This document shows, piece after piece, positions 9,601-16,242 of a DNA stretch of 46,809 nt. The DNA comes from an uncultured Christensenella sp. GTDB lineage: Bacteria > Bacillota > Clostridia > Christensenellales > UBA3700. The notes beneath the pieces were generated by a model that was given only the letters and a program-made list of their open reading frames with translations, searched no databases and was not told the DNA's origin. The translations under genes were made by a program, and so were the position numbers. Where the stretch lies: positions 1 to 46,809 of the forward strand of contig CAJTYW010000014.1 of assembly GCA_910583995.1 (NCBI GenBank), in the 5' to 3' direction. Within the stretch, counting starts at the first letter, position 1. Every line of letters begins with the position of its first letter.

Positions 9601-9750
9601 AAAAGTTCCGACAAAAAAGTCAGTTACTGCTTTGCCAGCTTTGCCAAACGCACCGACAAGTATAAGCATAAACACTATGCCTATACCAAGCATTATACTG
9701 CCTTCTATCAAATGGTCATTTTTACCTTTTTCTTTTTTATCTCTTGCCAT
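6649..9750 (-). CDS. ftsK: DNA translocase FtsK/SpoIIIE
   Basis: This septum-located ATPase pumps chromosomal DNA during division or sporulation. The 1033-residue protein has four hydrophobic segments within about 16-168. A long, charged, low-complexity linker (about 170-590) is followed by the motor with Walker A GATGAGKS near residue 700, and a winged-helix gamma domain at the C-terminus (SKLQRKFGIGFPRAARLVDTM). The Walker B region reads IVIIIDEVGDFMM, where DELADLMM is usual, so one Leu-Ala pair is changed but the acidic pair is intact. The linker is longer than in Bacillus SpoIIIE. The start follows GTGAGGGAAT. Which of the FtsK or SpoIIIE roles applies cannot be decided here. Confidence 0.95.
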   Translation of the reverse strand: MARDKKEKGKNDHLIEGSIMLGIGIVFMLILVGAFGKAGKAVTDFFVGTFGYAVYAYFLALIIFGILNICKVKRPKMSILRVLTLLMFFAMVIALLHCVSSSQYAENGYGNYLRTCYNEHNTAGGVIAGVFLYPLLLANYVGIVISSLFALAFAALFVFYDTILSYWNIGKKKEPAPDMVDFRRENGDENSFEIVESSLMTETDSSSSKRKKKEFFGEYIPLEDASTASKVELDNINSEDDGFSTRFSRLKDRNLINVEPIVTDSEKEKKSDFDNAYNILYGNNSTTKKETEPEKPAIPDSDKADYEMYTNEYRKNKIKDNLNGKTSETSSRSVKDNSDYFAVDSISVDKAGTGNKKEYEKPFVSESIENYSSENNDEYGFLNLLKRNVENKEIPTTDKTTEEIKEEPIVTFEPVNKNSKYDDLPVENKTATHNEVDGFENLLKKQREERELIAKSQVERRHSFIDNSAEDDEIVKREQKRKERSDKGGTHLSSKPADDVVIENTVVNTPPPIVKPVVPVVKSVDTIKEAQKPAEEIKKEKARVKLAPYKYPPFELLKNYDSKPAQSENFDDKIAILETTLSEFGIDAKVNRVVTGPTFSRLELVMPKGIPVKRVLSYVDDIAMCLEVKSVRCQIPIPGKNAFGVEIPNETRGKVGLKSVIQSDSFTHNKHKLAFAVGQNCDGENFTADLSAMPHLLIAGATGAGKSVCLNSLIVSLLYKYTPQELRLLLVDPKQVELNMYNRIPHMLIPEAVSDKDKTLNLLDWAIEEMEMRYTMFKDRRVQKITDYNATIDPKKEDKLPYIVIIIDEVGDFMMVMKKELEERIVRLTQKARAAGIHLILATQRPSVDVITGTIKANLPARIAFAVASFTDSKTILDQGGAEKLLRYGDMIFSDGVNEPTRLQGTLIEGEEVNAICDYVRDNNECYFDKDIEEYILNTNNNTTANPAQTSFGESTGEQDELFVRALYNVVTTGAVSISKLQRKFGIGFPRAARLVDTMEELGYIGASKDNKQREILIDMPTLLSKYGDVSLE

Positions 9751-9782
9751 ATTCCCTCACAAACAAAGCCAAATAACCTAGC

Positions 9783-10145
9783 TTATTCGCCTATCTTATA
9801 ACCGGATTTAGCTGACTTGCCGTACTGTCTATCAAAATTCTCTTTATTCTTTTTAAGATAAATAGAGTGCAACTCGTCCGCCGTCATTCCGTAACTTAAA
9901 CACATACTTACAAAAAAGTGTAAAATGTCAACAAGTTCTTCTTTTACTGCATCTTCATTTATAGGCTTTTCATTCTTCCACCACTTAAAATTAACTTCGT
10001 CAAGCACTTCTGCAAGTTCGCTAATCATAGCAAGTGTTTGTTTTTGAATCCATTCATTAGGTTTAATATTCTCTAAATGTCTGTTTTTAATCAAATCGTC
10101 CTGAAACGCCTTTTGCATCATAAATATTTCGTCTAACTTGTCCAT
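9783..10145 (-). CDS. dUTPase_2/MazG-like nucleotide pyrophosphohydrolase
   Basis: A 120-residue all-alpha protein of the dimeric dUTPase/MazG superfamily. These enzymes hydrolyse (d)NTPs to monophosphates, often for housecleaning. The metal-binding acidic pattern is visible as E-L-A-E-V-L-D-E-V (about 43-51) followed by FKWWK, then EELVDILHFFVS (about 69-80); the FKWWK element is typical of the dUTPase_2 branch. It sits 25 bases after the M16 peptidase and 32 bases before ftsK, within the presumed operon. Substrate (dUTP versus another nucleotide) is inferred only from the family motif. Confidence 0.8.
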   Translation of the reverse strand: MDKLDEIFMMQKAFQDDLIKNRHLENIKPNEWIQKQTLAMISELAEVLDEVNFKWWKNEKPINEDAVKEELVDILHFFVSMCLSYGMTADELHSIYLKKNKENFDRQYGKSAKSGYKIGE

Positions 10146-10170
10146 TTTTCACCTTTTGTTTATTATTAAA

Positions 10171-11442
10171 TTAACCTTTTATTATATCAAGTGGGTTAAA
10201 ATCAATTTCTTTTCCCACATAGCTTGTAACAACTTTGTCAAAATCGAAGATATAATTTACAATATCCATTACGCTATCTTTAGTAATCATATCGATTTCT
10301 TCAATTTTTTTGTCAAAATCAAAAGTAGTATCCAAAAACAAAGCATTTCTGCCATAAACACGCATTAAAGCAGCGGAACTCTCTTGCGATAAAGCGTAAT
10401 TACCTTTCAATTGTTTTTTAACTCTTGCAAGCTCTGCGTCACCTAAGCCGTCGCTTTTAAGTTTAATAATCTCTTTTTTTATACTATCCAAAGCTTGTCT
10501 TGTGGTTTTTGGATTTGTACCCAAATAGATAGAAAATACACCATCACCATAATATGCAGAAGGGTAAGAATATACATTATAAGCAAGCCCGCTTTTTTCC
10601 CTTACTTCTTGGAATAATCTTGAACTCATTCCCCCACCAAAGGCAGAATTTAAAGCAAGCAATGACATATAATTATCTGCACCAAACTCTAAACTCGGAA
10701 AAGCAACCGCAATATTTGACTGCTCCAAAGGTTTGATAGTTATTACACTGTCACACTTTGGTGTGTGTTTAACCTTTTGCATTTTATAATCGCTTCTAAA
10801 AGCGTTATTGTCAAAATATTTAGCAACAAGCTCAACCGCTTTTTCCCTTGAAATATTGCCTACTACAGACACAACCATATTGCCTGCACTATATTTTTCC
10901 GCAACATAATTTTTCAAATCGCTTGTTGTAAAATTACGGATATTATCCGCATTTCCTAAAATGGTATAGCCTAGGCTACTGCCTTTAAAATAGCTACTTC
11001 CCAAATTTTCCATACACAAATCGTCGGGAGTATCTTCACTCATAGCAATTTCTTCAAGCACAACGCCTTTTTCTTTATCCATTTCTGTTTGGTCAAAAGT
11101 GGAATTAAAGATAAAATCACTCATAATCTCCATACAATTTTCGGCATATTCGTCTACGCTGATTGTGTAGTAACAAGTAGATTGCTTTGAAGTATAAGCA
11201 TTAATTTGAGCACCCAAGCCGTCTACTTCGCACACAATATCAAAAGCGGAACGCTTTTTTGTGCCTTTGAACATCATATGTTCTATAAAATGTGAAATAC
11301 CATTATTTTTGTCGTTTTCACTACTACTTCCAACTGCAAACATTACTCCGATTGCAACTGAACGAACACCATTCATTTGCTTATGAATCAATTTTAATCC
11401 GCTATTAAAATAAGTTATATCGTTTCCCAAAATTCTCTCCAT
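10171..11442 (-). CDS. M16-family zinc peptidase (MlpA/YmxG-like)
   Basis: The inverted zinc motif HFIEH is at residues 51-55 and the distal zinc-ligand glutamate is in VVLEEI at about 131, so the catalytic half is intact. The second, inactive M16 half follows (to residue 423) with RLFQEVREKSGLAYNVYSYP, the usual R/Y substrate-binding element. Bacterial M16B enzymes are small processing peptidases acting on oligopeptides. The gene lies next to a ylxY-type deacetylase and near pnp, exactly the position of mlpA in Bacillus, where the product affects sporulation and protease regulation. The promoter is at 11588-11616, and it probably opens the operon running to recA. Confidence 0.9.
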   Translation of the reverse strand: MERILGNDITYFNSGLKLIHKQMNGVRSVAIGVMFAVGSSSENDKNNGISHFIEHMMFKGTKKRSAFDIVCEVDGLGAQINAYTSKQSTCYYTISVDEYAENCMEIMSDFIFNSTFDQTEMDKEKGVVLEEIAMSEDTPDDLCMENLGSSYFKGSSLGYTILGNADNIRNFTTSDLKNYVAEKYSAGNMVVSVVGNISREKAVELVAKYFDNNAFRSDYKMQKVKHTPKCDSVITIKPLEQSNIAVAFPSLEFGADNYMSLLALNSAFGGGMSSRLFQEVREKSGLAYNVYSYPSAYYGDGVFSIYLGTNPKTTRQALDSIKKEIIKLKSDGLGDAELARVKKQLKGNYALSQESSAALMRVYGRNALFLDTTFDFDKKIEEIDMITKDSVMDIVNYIFDFDKVVTSYVGKEIDFNPLDIIKG

Positions 11443-11750
11443 TATTCCGCTAAAAAGCTGTATTAATTTATTTTAGCAAATAAATTTTGCTTTTATCTTT
11501 TGTGTACTAAATATTTTGTCTTAAAGCATTAACATACAGCATAAAATCAAGCTATTTAACTCAATTTGTGCATAAATATACAATATAATTATACTATTTT
11601 TTTTATGCAATGTAAAGACTTTAAAAGAAAAATATATGTAATATATTATATTTATTTTATATAAATTAATAATATTTTTATCTATAATCAAAAGTATTTA
11701 CTTTTTAGTCTAATTTTAATCGCATATACATATAATTAGTTGAGGTGCTT
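11443..11750. other. Divergent intergenic region
   Basis: About 300 bases of very AT-rich DNA between the leftward M16 operon and the rightward deacetylase. It holds the M16 promoter. No rightward consensus promoter is clear; the deacetylase may use an alternative sigma factor, since GCATATACATATAATTAG just upstream of its start is not a good sigma-A site. Confidence 0.5.
11588..11616 (-). promoter_or_regulatory. Sigma-A promoter of the M16-ftsK-recA operon
   Basis: Minus strand TTTACA (11611-11616), 17-bp spacer, TATAAT (11588-11593), giving a leader of about 140 bases before the M16 start. Confidence 0.7.
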
Positions 11751-12449
11751 ATGAAACATAAAGAATTAATTACAAATAGTATTATCGGATTAATTTTGGT
11801 AAGTTTATCGGTTGTCACAATGTGCTTTACTCCGCTTGCAATAACAGCAAGCACTACCCCAAAGCCGATTTATAAAGGTAACGGCTTAAATAGCAGTGTT
11901 TCACTTATGGTAAATGTATATTGGGGTGAAGAATATCTGCCTGAAATGCTAGATACTTTTGACAAATATAATGTAAAAACCACCTTTTTTGTAGGTGGCT
12001 CTTGGGTAAGTAAAAATGATAGTATGCTAAAAGAAATTTGTAATCGTGGACACGAGATTGCAAATCACGGCTACTTGCATAAAGACCAAGACAAACTGGA
12101 TATGGAAGGCAATCTTCGTGAAATTACAATGTGTCATAATATTGTAGAAAAAACTATCGGCTACAAAATGACATTATTTGCACCGCCTTCAGGGGCTTTT
12201 TCAGCTGACACATTAAAAGCTGCCAATAATTTAGGCTATCAAACCATTATGTGGTCAAAAGATACTATAGATTGGCGTGACAAAAACACCGATTTGATTT
12301 TTGAGCGTGCAACCAAAAAAGTTACTTTTGGTGATTTAATACTTATGCACCCAACAAAATGCACTGCAGAAGCATTGCCTAAAATTTTGGAGTTTTACAA
12401 ACAAAAAGGCATAAAAGCCGACAAAGTAAGCAATGTAATTCAAAATTAA
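11751..12449 (+). CDS. YlxY-type polysaccharide deacetylase-like protein
   Basis: A 232-residue exported protein. An N-terminal hydrophobic segment (about 10-32) is a signal peptide or anchor, followed by a NodB-homology domain. The second NodB motif is clear (GHEIANHGYLH, giving the metal-binding histidines). The first motif, normally TFDDGP, is replaced by VNVYWGEEY, as in the YlxY branch, so classical deacetylase catalysis may be lost or altered. In Bacillus ylxY sits between pnp and mlpA in the same direction. Here it is between them but inverted. I choose the ATG at 11751 because GAGGTG lies 4-9 bases upstream; a GTG two codons earlier overlaps that site. Confidence 0.85.
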   Translation: MKHKELITNSIIGLILVSLSVVTMCFTPLAITASTTPKPIYKGNGLNSSVSLMVNVYWGEEYLPEMLDTFDKYNVKTTFFVGGSWVSKNDSMLKEICNRGHEIANHGYLHKDQDKLDMEGNLREITMCHNIVEKTIGYKMTLFAPPSGAFSADTLKAANNLGYQTIMWSKDTIDWRDKNTDLIFERATKKVTFGDLILMHPTKCTAEALPKILEFYKQKGIKADKVSNVIQN

Positions 12450-12458
12450 TTAAAGTAA

Positions 12459-12488
12459 AAGTCGCAAGCAAAACTTGCGACTTGTTTT
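12459..12488. terminator. Bidirectional terminator between deacetylase and XRE gene
   Basis: AAGTCGCAAG pairs perfectly with CTTGCGACTT around CAAAA, followed by GTTTTT on the plus strand. It serves the rightward deacetylase and the leftward regulator whose genes converge here. Confidence 0.85.
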
Positions 12489-12491
12489 TAC

Positions 12492-12725
12492 CTAGTCATT
12501 GACTTCGTCAAAAATAGGGTCATCATAAAACTCTTTCATTGTAATCCCTAAAGTTGCACATATTTGATAAACAGTGTATGAACTGACTTTTTTCTTTTTT
12601 AAATTTATTACATTTGAAATAGTAGAACGTGGTATCCCTCCATTTTTAAATAAATCGTATTGTTTCCAATTTCTCTCTTCCAATAAATCATTAATTCTTT
12701 TTGCCGTTGCTTCCGTTAAATTCAT
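12492..12725 (-). CDS. Small XRE-family transcriptional regulator (copy 1)
   Basis: A 77-residue protein consisting of a single helix-turn-helix domain, with the recognition region GGIPRSTISNVIN in the middle. Comparable cytosolic proteins bind operators as dimers. It is a close paralogue of the gene at 12821-13054; the segment NWKQYDLFKNGGIPRSTISN is shared. The start follows AAGGAGAGTTTATA. Two GTTC-N8-GAA(C/A) sites flank its promoter region (12757-12772, 12799-12814), so negative autoregulation is likely. Its role is unknown. Confidence 0.88.
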   Translation of the reverse strand: MNLTEATAKRINDLLEERNWKQYDLFKNGGIPRSTISNVINLKKKKVSSYTVYQICATLGITMKEFYDDPIFDEVND

Positions 12726-12756
12726 TATAAACTCTCCTTAGTTTCTTTTAGCATAC

Positions 12757-12814
12757 GTTCGCCAATGAGAAATATACAATTTTCAAACAAAAAATTACGT
12801 TCGCCAATTAGAAC
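12757..12814. promoter_or_regulatory. Operator pair upstream of XRE copy 1
   Basis: Two copies of GTTC-N8-GAAM lie 42 bases apart: GTTCGCCAATGAGAAA at 12757 and GTTCGCCAATTAGAAC at 12799. A minus-strand TATATT lies between them. The arrangement repeats upstream of XRE copy 2. Confidence 0.65.
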
Positions 12815-12820
12815 GAGTAA

Positions 12821-13054
12821 TCAATCTTCAATATCGCTAAAGAACTTATCATAAAAAAATTCCGATAATGTTATACCAAATGTTGAACAAATTTGATAAA
12901 TAGTATCAACACTAACTCTTTTTTTATTTTGGTTAACAACATTAGATATTGTTGAACGTGGAATTCCGCCATTTTTAAACAAATCATATTGTTTCCAATT
13001 TTTCTCTTCTAATAAATCTTTTACTCTTTCTGCAATTGCTTCCGTCAATTTCAT
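12821..13054 (-). CDS. Small XRE-family transcriptional regulator (copy 2)
   Basis: A 77-residue helix-turn-helix protein, largely identical in its first 50 residues to copy 1 and diverging in the last third (YDKFFSDIED). The start follows GGGGGAATTTATA. It is transcribed away from an operator region (13087-13143) that it may share with the rightward remnant at 13216-13332. The duplicated regulators, each with its own pair of operator-like sites, suggest a tandem duplication of gene plus control region. No toxin or phage gene accompanies them in this window. Confidence 0.88.
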   Translation of the reverse strand: MKLTEAIAERVKDLLEEKNWKQYDLFKNGGIPRSTISNVVNQNKKRVSVDTIYQICSTFGITLSEFFYDKFFSDIED

Positions 13055-13086
13055 TATAAATTCCCCCTTAGTTTCTTTTAGCGTAC

Positions 13087-13201
13087 GTTCACTAATAAGA
13101 ATTATACAATTTTAAAATAAAATTTACGTTCCCTATTGAGAACGCTTTGCATAATTATTATCCAGTGTTATAATAGATAAACTACGTTCGCTATTTAGAA
13201 C
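13087..13201. promoter_or_regulatory. Divergent promoter region with three operator-like sites
   Basis: GTTC-N8-GAAT at 13087-13102, GTTCCCTATTGAGAAC at 13128-13143 and GTTCGCTATTTAGAAC at 13186-13201. A minus-strand TATAAT lies between the first two. A plus-strand promoter, TTGCAT (13147-13152), 16-bp spacer, TATAAT (13169-13174), lies between the last two. Each promoter is thus bracketed by sites. Confidence 0.65.
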
Positions 13202-13215
13202 AACAAGGAGAATTA

Positions 13216-13332
13216 ATTAAAAGAAGAGTTGCCTTTATTGGTCACAGAAAAAGTATACTTTTTCTGACATTTTTGTTACTATTTGTAAATAAAAGCATAA
13301 AAACTCTTTTGATAAACAAAAAAACGAACTAA
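13216..13332 (+). pseudogene. Remnant resembling the start of a SLOG-family (YpsA-like) gene
   Basis: A plus-strand reading frame of 38 codons begins IKRRVAFIGHRK, after a good AAGGAG at 13205-13210. R-V-A-F-I-G-H-R is the nucleotide-binding opening strand and loop typical of SLOG/DUF1273-like proteins. The expected ATG is ATT, and after GHRK the frame turns into low-complexity hydrophobic sequence ending at a terminator. I read it as a decayed or truncated gene still preceded by a promoter and operator. An untranslated regulatory RNA is the alternative. Confidence 0.45.
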
Positions 13333-13349
13333 AAAAGTTCGTTTTTTTT
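13318..13349. terminator. Bidirectional terminator after pnp
   Basis: AAAAAAACGAACT pairs with AGTTCGTTTTTTT around a 5-nt loop, 38 bases past the pnp stop. It also ends the rightward remnant. Confidence 0.85.
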
Positions 13350-13386
13350 ATTAAATAACTATAATTTGTCTAAAAACCTTTTTATA

Positions 13387-15471
13387 TTAAAGCTTTTTAA
13401 TAAGTTTTAGGTCAATTCTGCCTTTGTCGTCAATTTTGATAACTTTAACTAAAACTTTGTCATCAATATTTACAACATCGGTAACTTTTTCAACTCTGTC
13501 TTTTGAAAGTTTGCTGATATGAATCATACCATCTTTACCAGGAGCAATTTCAACAAAAGCACCAAAATCCATAATTCTAACAACAGCACCTTCTATTTCG
13601 TCGCCAACTTCAGGGTCTTTAGCGATTGCCAAAACAATTTTCTTTGCTTTTTCTGCCATATCTTGGTCAGGGCTAGCGATAAATACTGTACCATTGTCGC
13701 TAATATCAATTTTTACGCCTGTGTCTTCGATAATCTTGTTGATTACTTTACCACCGCTACCGATAACTTCACGAATTTTGTCAGGGTCAATATCAAATGA
13801 CAAAATCTTTGGAGCATATTTAGAAAGTTTTTCATTAGTTTTAGGAAGAACTGCAAGCATTTTACCCAAAATTTCAAGTCTGCCTTCTCTTGCTTGAGCC
13901 AAAGCTGTACGCAAAATTTGTTCGTTGATACCTTTAATTTTAATATCCATTTGGATAGCAGTAATACCGGCTTCAGTACCTGCAACCTTAAAGTCCATAT
14001 CACCAAGGAAGTCTTCCAAACCTTGAATATCTGTCAAAATTTTAACATTGCTCTTATCTGGAGTACTAATTAATCCCATTGCAACACCAGCAACAGGGGC
14101 TTTAATTGGAACGCCAGCGTCCATTAATGCCAAAGTGCTACCGCAAACACTTGCTTGAGATGTAGAACCATTTGAACTTAAAACTTCACTTACTGTACGA
14201 ATAGCGTAAGGGAAAACTTCTTCACTTGGAAGAACTGGTTCCAAAGCTCTTTCTGCCAAAGCACCGTGACCGATTTCACGACGACCAGGACTCTTTGCAG
14301 GTTTTGCTTCACCTACGCTGTAACCAGGGAAATTATAGTGGTGAATATATCTCTTGAATACTTCGTCATCTAAGCCTTCCAACTTTTGAACTTCGCTTAT
14401 AGAACCCAAAGTTGCAGTTGTCAAAACTTGAGTTTGTCCACGAGTGAATACACCGCTACCGTGAACTCTTGGCAAAATACCGTGTTCGCACCAAATTGGT
14501 CTAATCTCTTTTAAAGTTCTGCCGTCAGGACGAATACCTTTGTCCAAAATTTTAGCACGAACTTTTTCTTTTTTCATATTGTATAAAACTTCTGCAATAT
14601 CTTTTTTGCCGTCAGGGAAAATTTCTGCAAAATGAGCAAATACATCTTGCTCCAAAGCTTCTTCAAGTTTTTCACGAGCTTGTCTATTAAACTCTTCCAA
14701 AGCCTTGTCCATCATATCGTTTGCATATTCTCTTACTTGCTCTTCAATTGCAGCGTCTGCGTGATAAATATTAGGAACAATCTTTTCTTTTCCGATTTCA
14801 GCTTGAATAGTTTCGATAAATGCAACAATCTTTTTAATCTCTTCGTGACCAAACAAAATTGCACCAATCATCTCTTCTTCAGTAAGTTCGTTAGCACCAG
14901 CTTCAACCATTAGGATAGCATCTTTAGTACCACTCAAAGAAAGATGAAGTCTGCTTCTCTCTCTTTGTTCTGCACTTGGATTGATGATATATTGTCCATC
15001 GATATATCCAACAACTACTGAACCTGTTGGTCCTGCAAATGGGATATCTGAAATAGAAAGTGCAACTGAACTACCTATCATTGCATAAATCTCAGGTGGA
15101 ACATCAGGGTTTACTGACAAGCAAGTTGCAACAACAGATACGTCATTGTAAAAGCCCTTAGGGAAAAGTGGTCTTAAAGGTCTGTCAATCAAACGGCAAA
15201 CAAGTATACCTTTATCACTTGGGCGACCTTCTCTCTTTTTAAATCCACCAGGGATTTTACCAACTGAGTACATTTTTTCTTCATAATCAACGTTTAGTGG
15301 AAAAAAGTCAACACCATCTCTTGGCTCTTTTGACATTGTCGCATTAACCATTACAACAGTTTCTTCGCACTTAACAAAGCAAGTACCGTTAGTCATACCA
15401 CAATATGCACCAGTTTCAACTTCTACTTCTCTTCCGCCTATTGTAGTTTTGTAAATTTTTCTGTCTATCAT
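13387..15471 (-). CDS. pnp: Polyribonucleotide nucleotidyltransferase (PNPase)
   Basis: PNPase is the phosphorolytic 3'-5' exoribonuclease of the mRNA decay machinery, acting as a trimer and often with RNase Y. The 694 residues contain the first RNase PH domain (with REGRPSDKGILVCRLIDRP), the helical linker, the second RNase PH domain (SPGRREIGHGALAERAL and the SNGSTSQASVCGS active-site loop), a KH domain (REVIGSGGKVINKI) and an S1 domain (GAVVRIMDFGAFVEI). I choose the ATG at 15471: GAGGAGGAG lies directly upstream, and Pnp proteins begin near this point. Two hairpins just upstream (15485-15522) suggest leader-based control. Confidence 0.97.
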   Translation of the reverse strand: MIDRKIYKTTIGGREVEVETGAYCGMTNGTCFVKCEETVVMVNATMSKEPRDGVDFFPLNVDYEEKMYSVGKIPGGFKKREGRPSDKGILVCRLIDRPLRPLFPKGFYNDVSVVATCLSVNPDVPPEIYAMIGSSVALSISDIPFAGPTGSVVVGYIDGQYIINPSAEQRERSRLHLSLSGTKDAILMVEAGANELTEEEMIGAILFGHEEIKKIVAFIETIQAEIGKEKIVPNIYHADAAIEEQVREYANDMMDKALEEFNRQAREKLEEALEQDVFAHFAEIFPDGKKDIAEVLYNMKKEKVRAKILDKGIRPDGRTLKEIRPIWCEHGILPRVHGSGVFTRGQTQVLTTATLGSISEVQKLEGLDDEVFKRYIHHYNFPGYSVGEAKPAKSPGRREIGHGALAERALEPVLPSEEVFPYAIRTVSEVLSSNGSTSQASVCGSTLALMDAGVPIKAPVAGVAMGLISTPDKSNVKILTDIQGLEDFLGDMDFKVAGTEAGITAIQMDIKIKGINEQILRTALAQAREGRLEILGKMLAVLPKTNEKLSKYAPKILSFDIDPDKIREVIGSGGKVINKIIEDTGVKIDISDNGTVFIASPDQDMAEKAKKIVLAIAKDPEVGDEIEGAVVRIMDFGAFVEIAPGKDGMIHISKLSKDRVEKVTDVVNIDDKVLVKVIKIDDKGRIDLKLIKKL

Positions 15472-15484
15472 TATCTCCTCCTCT

Positions 15485-15522
15485 GTCTTTGACCATTCAA
15501 AGACTATCAACCGACTAGTTGA
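15485..15522 (-). promoter_or_regulatory. Two leader hairpins of pnp
   Basis: On the minus strand TCAAC/GTTGA (15507-15522) is followed by GTCTTTGA-ATGG-TCAAAGAC (15485-15504), ending 8 bases before the GAGGAGGAG ribosome binding site. Structured pnp leaders are autoregulated by RNase cleavage in other bacteria. That role here is inferred. Confidence 0.5.
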
Positions 15523-15683
15523 AAAATTTATATAAATTGTTATTTATTATCTATTTTTATGATTTTTGTGAGATTTACATTTTTGCTCACCAATTTATAT
15601 CTTTTAAAGTGCTATAACATAATGTTTATGCAATGTTTTATACCATACTCTCACAAAACAAATTTTGTTTATATAATAAAAAA

Positions 15684-15716
15684 TTACCCGAACACTTACT
15701 ATTCGGGTTATTTTTA
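15684..15716 (-). terminator. Terminator after rpsO
   Basis: ACCCGAA and TTCGGGT form a 7-bp stem with a 9-nt loop and a T6 tract on the minus strand, directly after the rpsO stop. Confidence 0.75.
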
Positions 15717-15989
15717 TTACTTTCTTAGGTTTAATTTAGCGATAACTGCTCTGTATCTTTCAATATCTTTATTTTTTAGATAAGTAAGCAAGTTTCTTCT
15801 TTTACCTACCATTTGCAACAATCCACGACGGCTGTGGTGGTCCTTTTTATGCACAGCAAAGTGAGCTTTCAAAGTTTCAATTCTTGCAGTTAGCAAAGCA
15901 ATTTGAACTTCTGGAGAACCAGTATCACCTTCAGATTGAGCAAACTTCTCAATAATCTCTTGTTTAGTAAGTAGTGTCAAATCTTCCAT
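15717..15989 (-). CDS. rpsO: Ribosomal protein S15
   Basis: S15 is a primary binder of 16S rRNA in the small subunit. The 90 residues begin MEDLTLLTKQEIIEKFAQ and contain the diagnostic GDTGSPEVQIALLTARI and KKDHHSRRGLLQMVGKR stretches. I choose the ATG at 15989 because AAGGAG lies 8 bases upstream and the length then matches the ~89-residue family norm; an upstream ATG would add 22 unrelated residues. It sits before pnp as in most bacteria, separated by a terminator. It has its own promoter at 16074-16102. Confidence 0.97.
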   Translation of the reverse strand: MEDLTLLTKQEIIEKFAQSEGDTGSPEVQIALLTARIETLKAHFAVHKKDHHSRRGLLQMVGKRRNLLTYLKNKDIERYRAVIAKLNLRK

Positions 15990-16073
15990 TTTTAATCTCC
16001 TTAAATAAAATTTATTCCTGCAAGCCAAGTAAATCATCGGAGAGTTGATAAACATAGCCTAAGGTACTATTCA

Positions 16074-16102
16074 ATAATAACACAATTTTTATAATGTGTA
16101 AA
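16074..16102 (-). promoter_or_regulatory. Sigma-A promoter of rpsO
   Basis: Minus strand TTTACA (16097-16102), 17-bp spacer, TATTAT (16074-16079). The ~75-base leader contains CCTTAGGC and GGCTTGCAGG elements that could fold into an S15-responsive structure. That part is speculative. Confidence 0.65.
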
Positions 16103-16242
16103 CTAATTTTTGATATATTTTTCCAAATTATTTATAATTTTTATATAATTTATTTTATTTTTTGCAATATTAGACAATAAACTGCTCATTTATTCTCTAT
16201 CAAAGTCACAATTAAAATTCAAAACCTGCCTAATACACGCAA

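Noticed and set aside
13318..13349. CGAAC...GTTCG resembling a LexA/SOS box
   Set aside because: The arms are part of a longer AT-flanked hairpin with T-tracts right after pnp, so it is a terminator; the spacing (N7) is also wrong for a LexA site.
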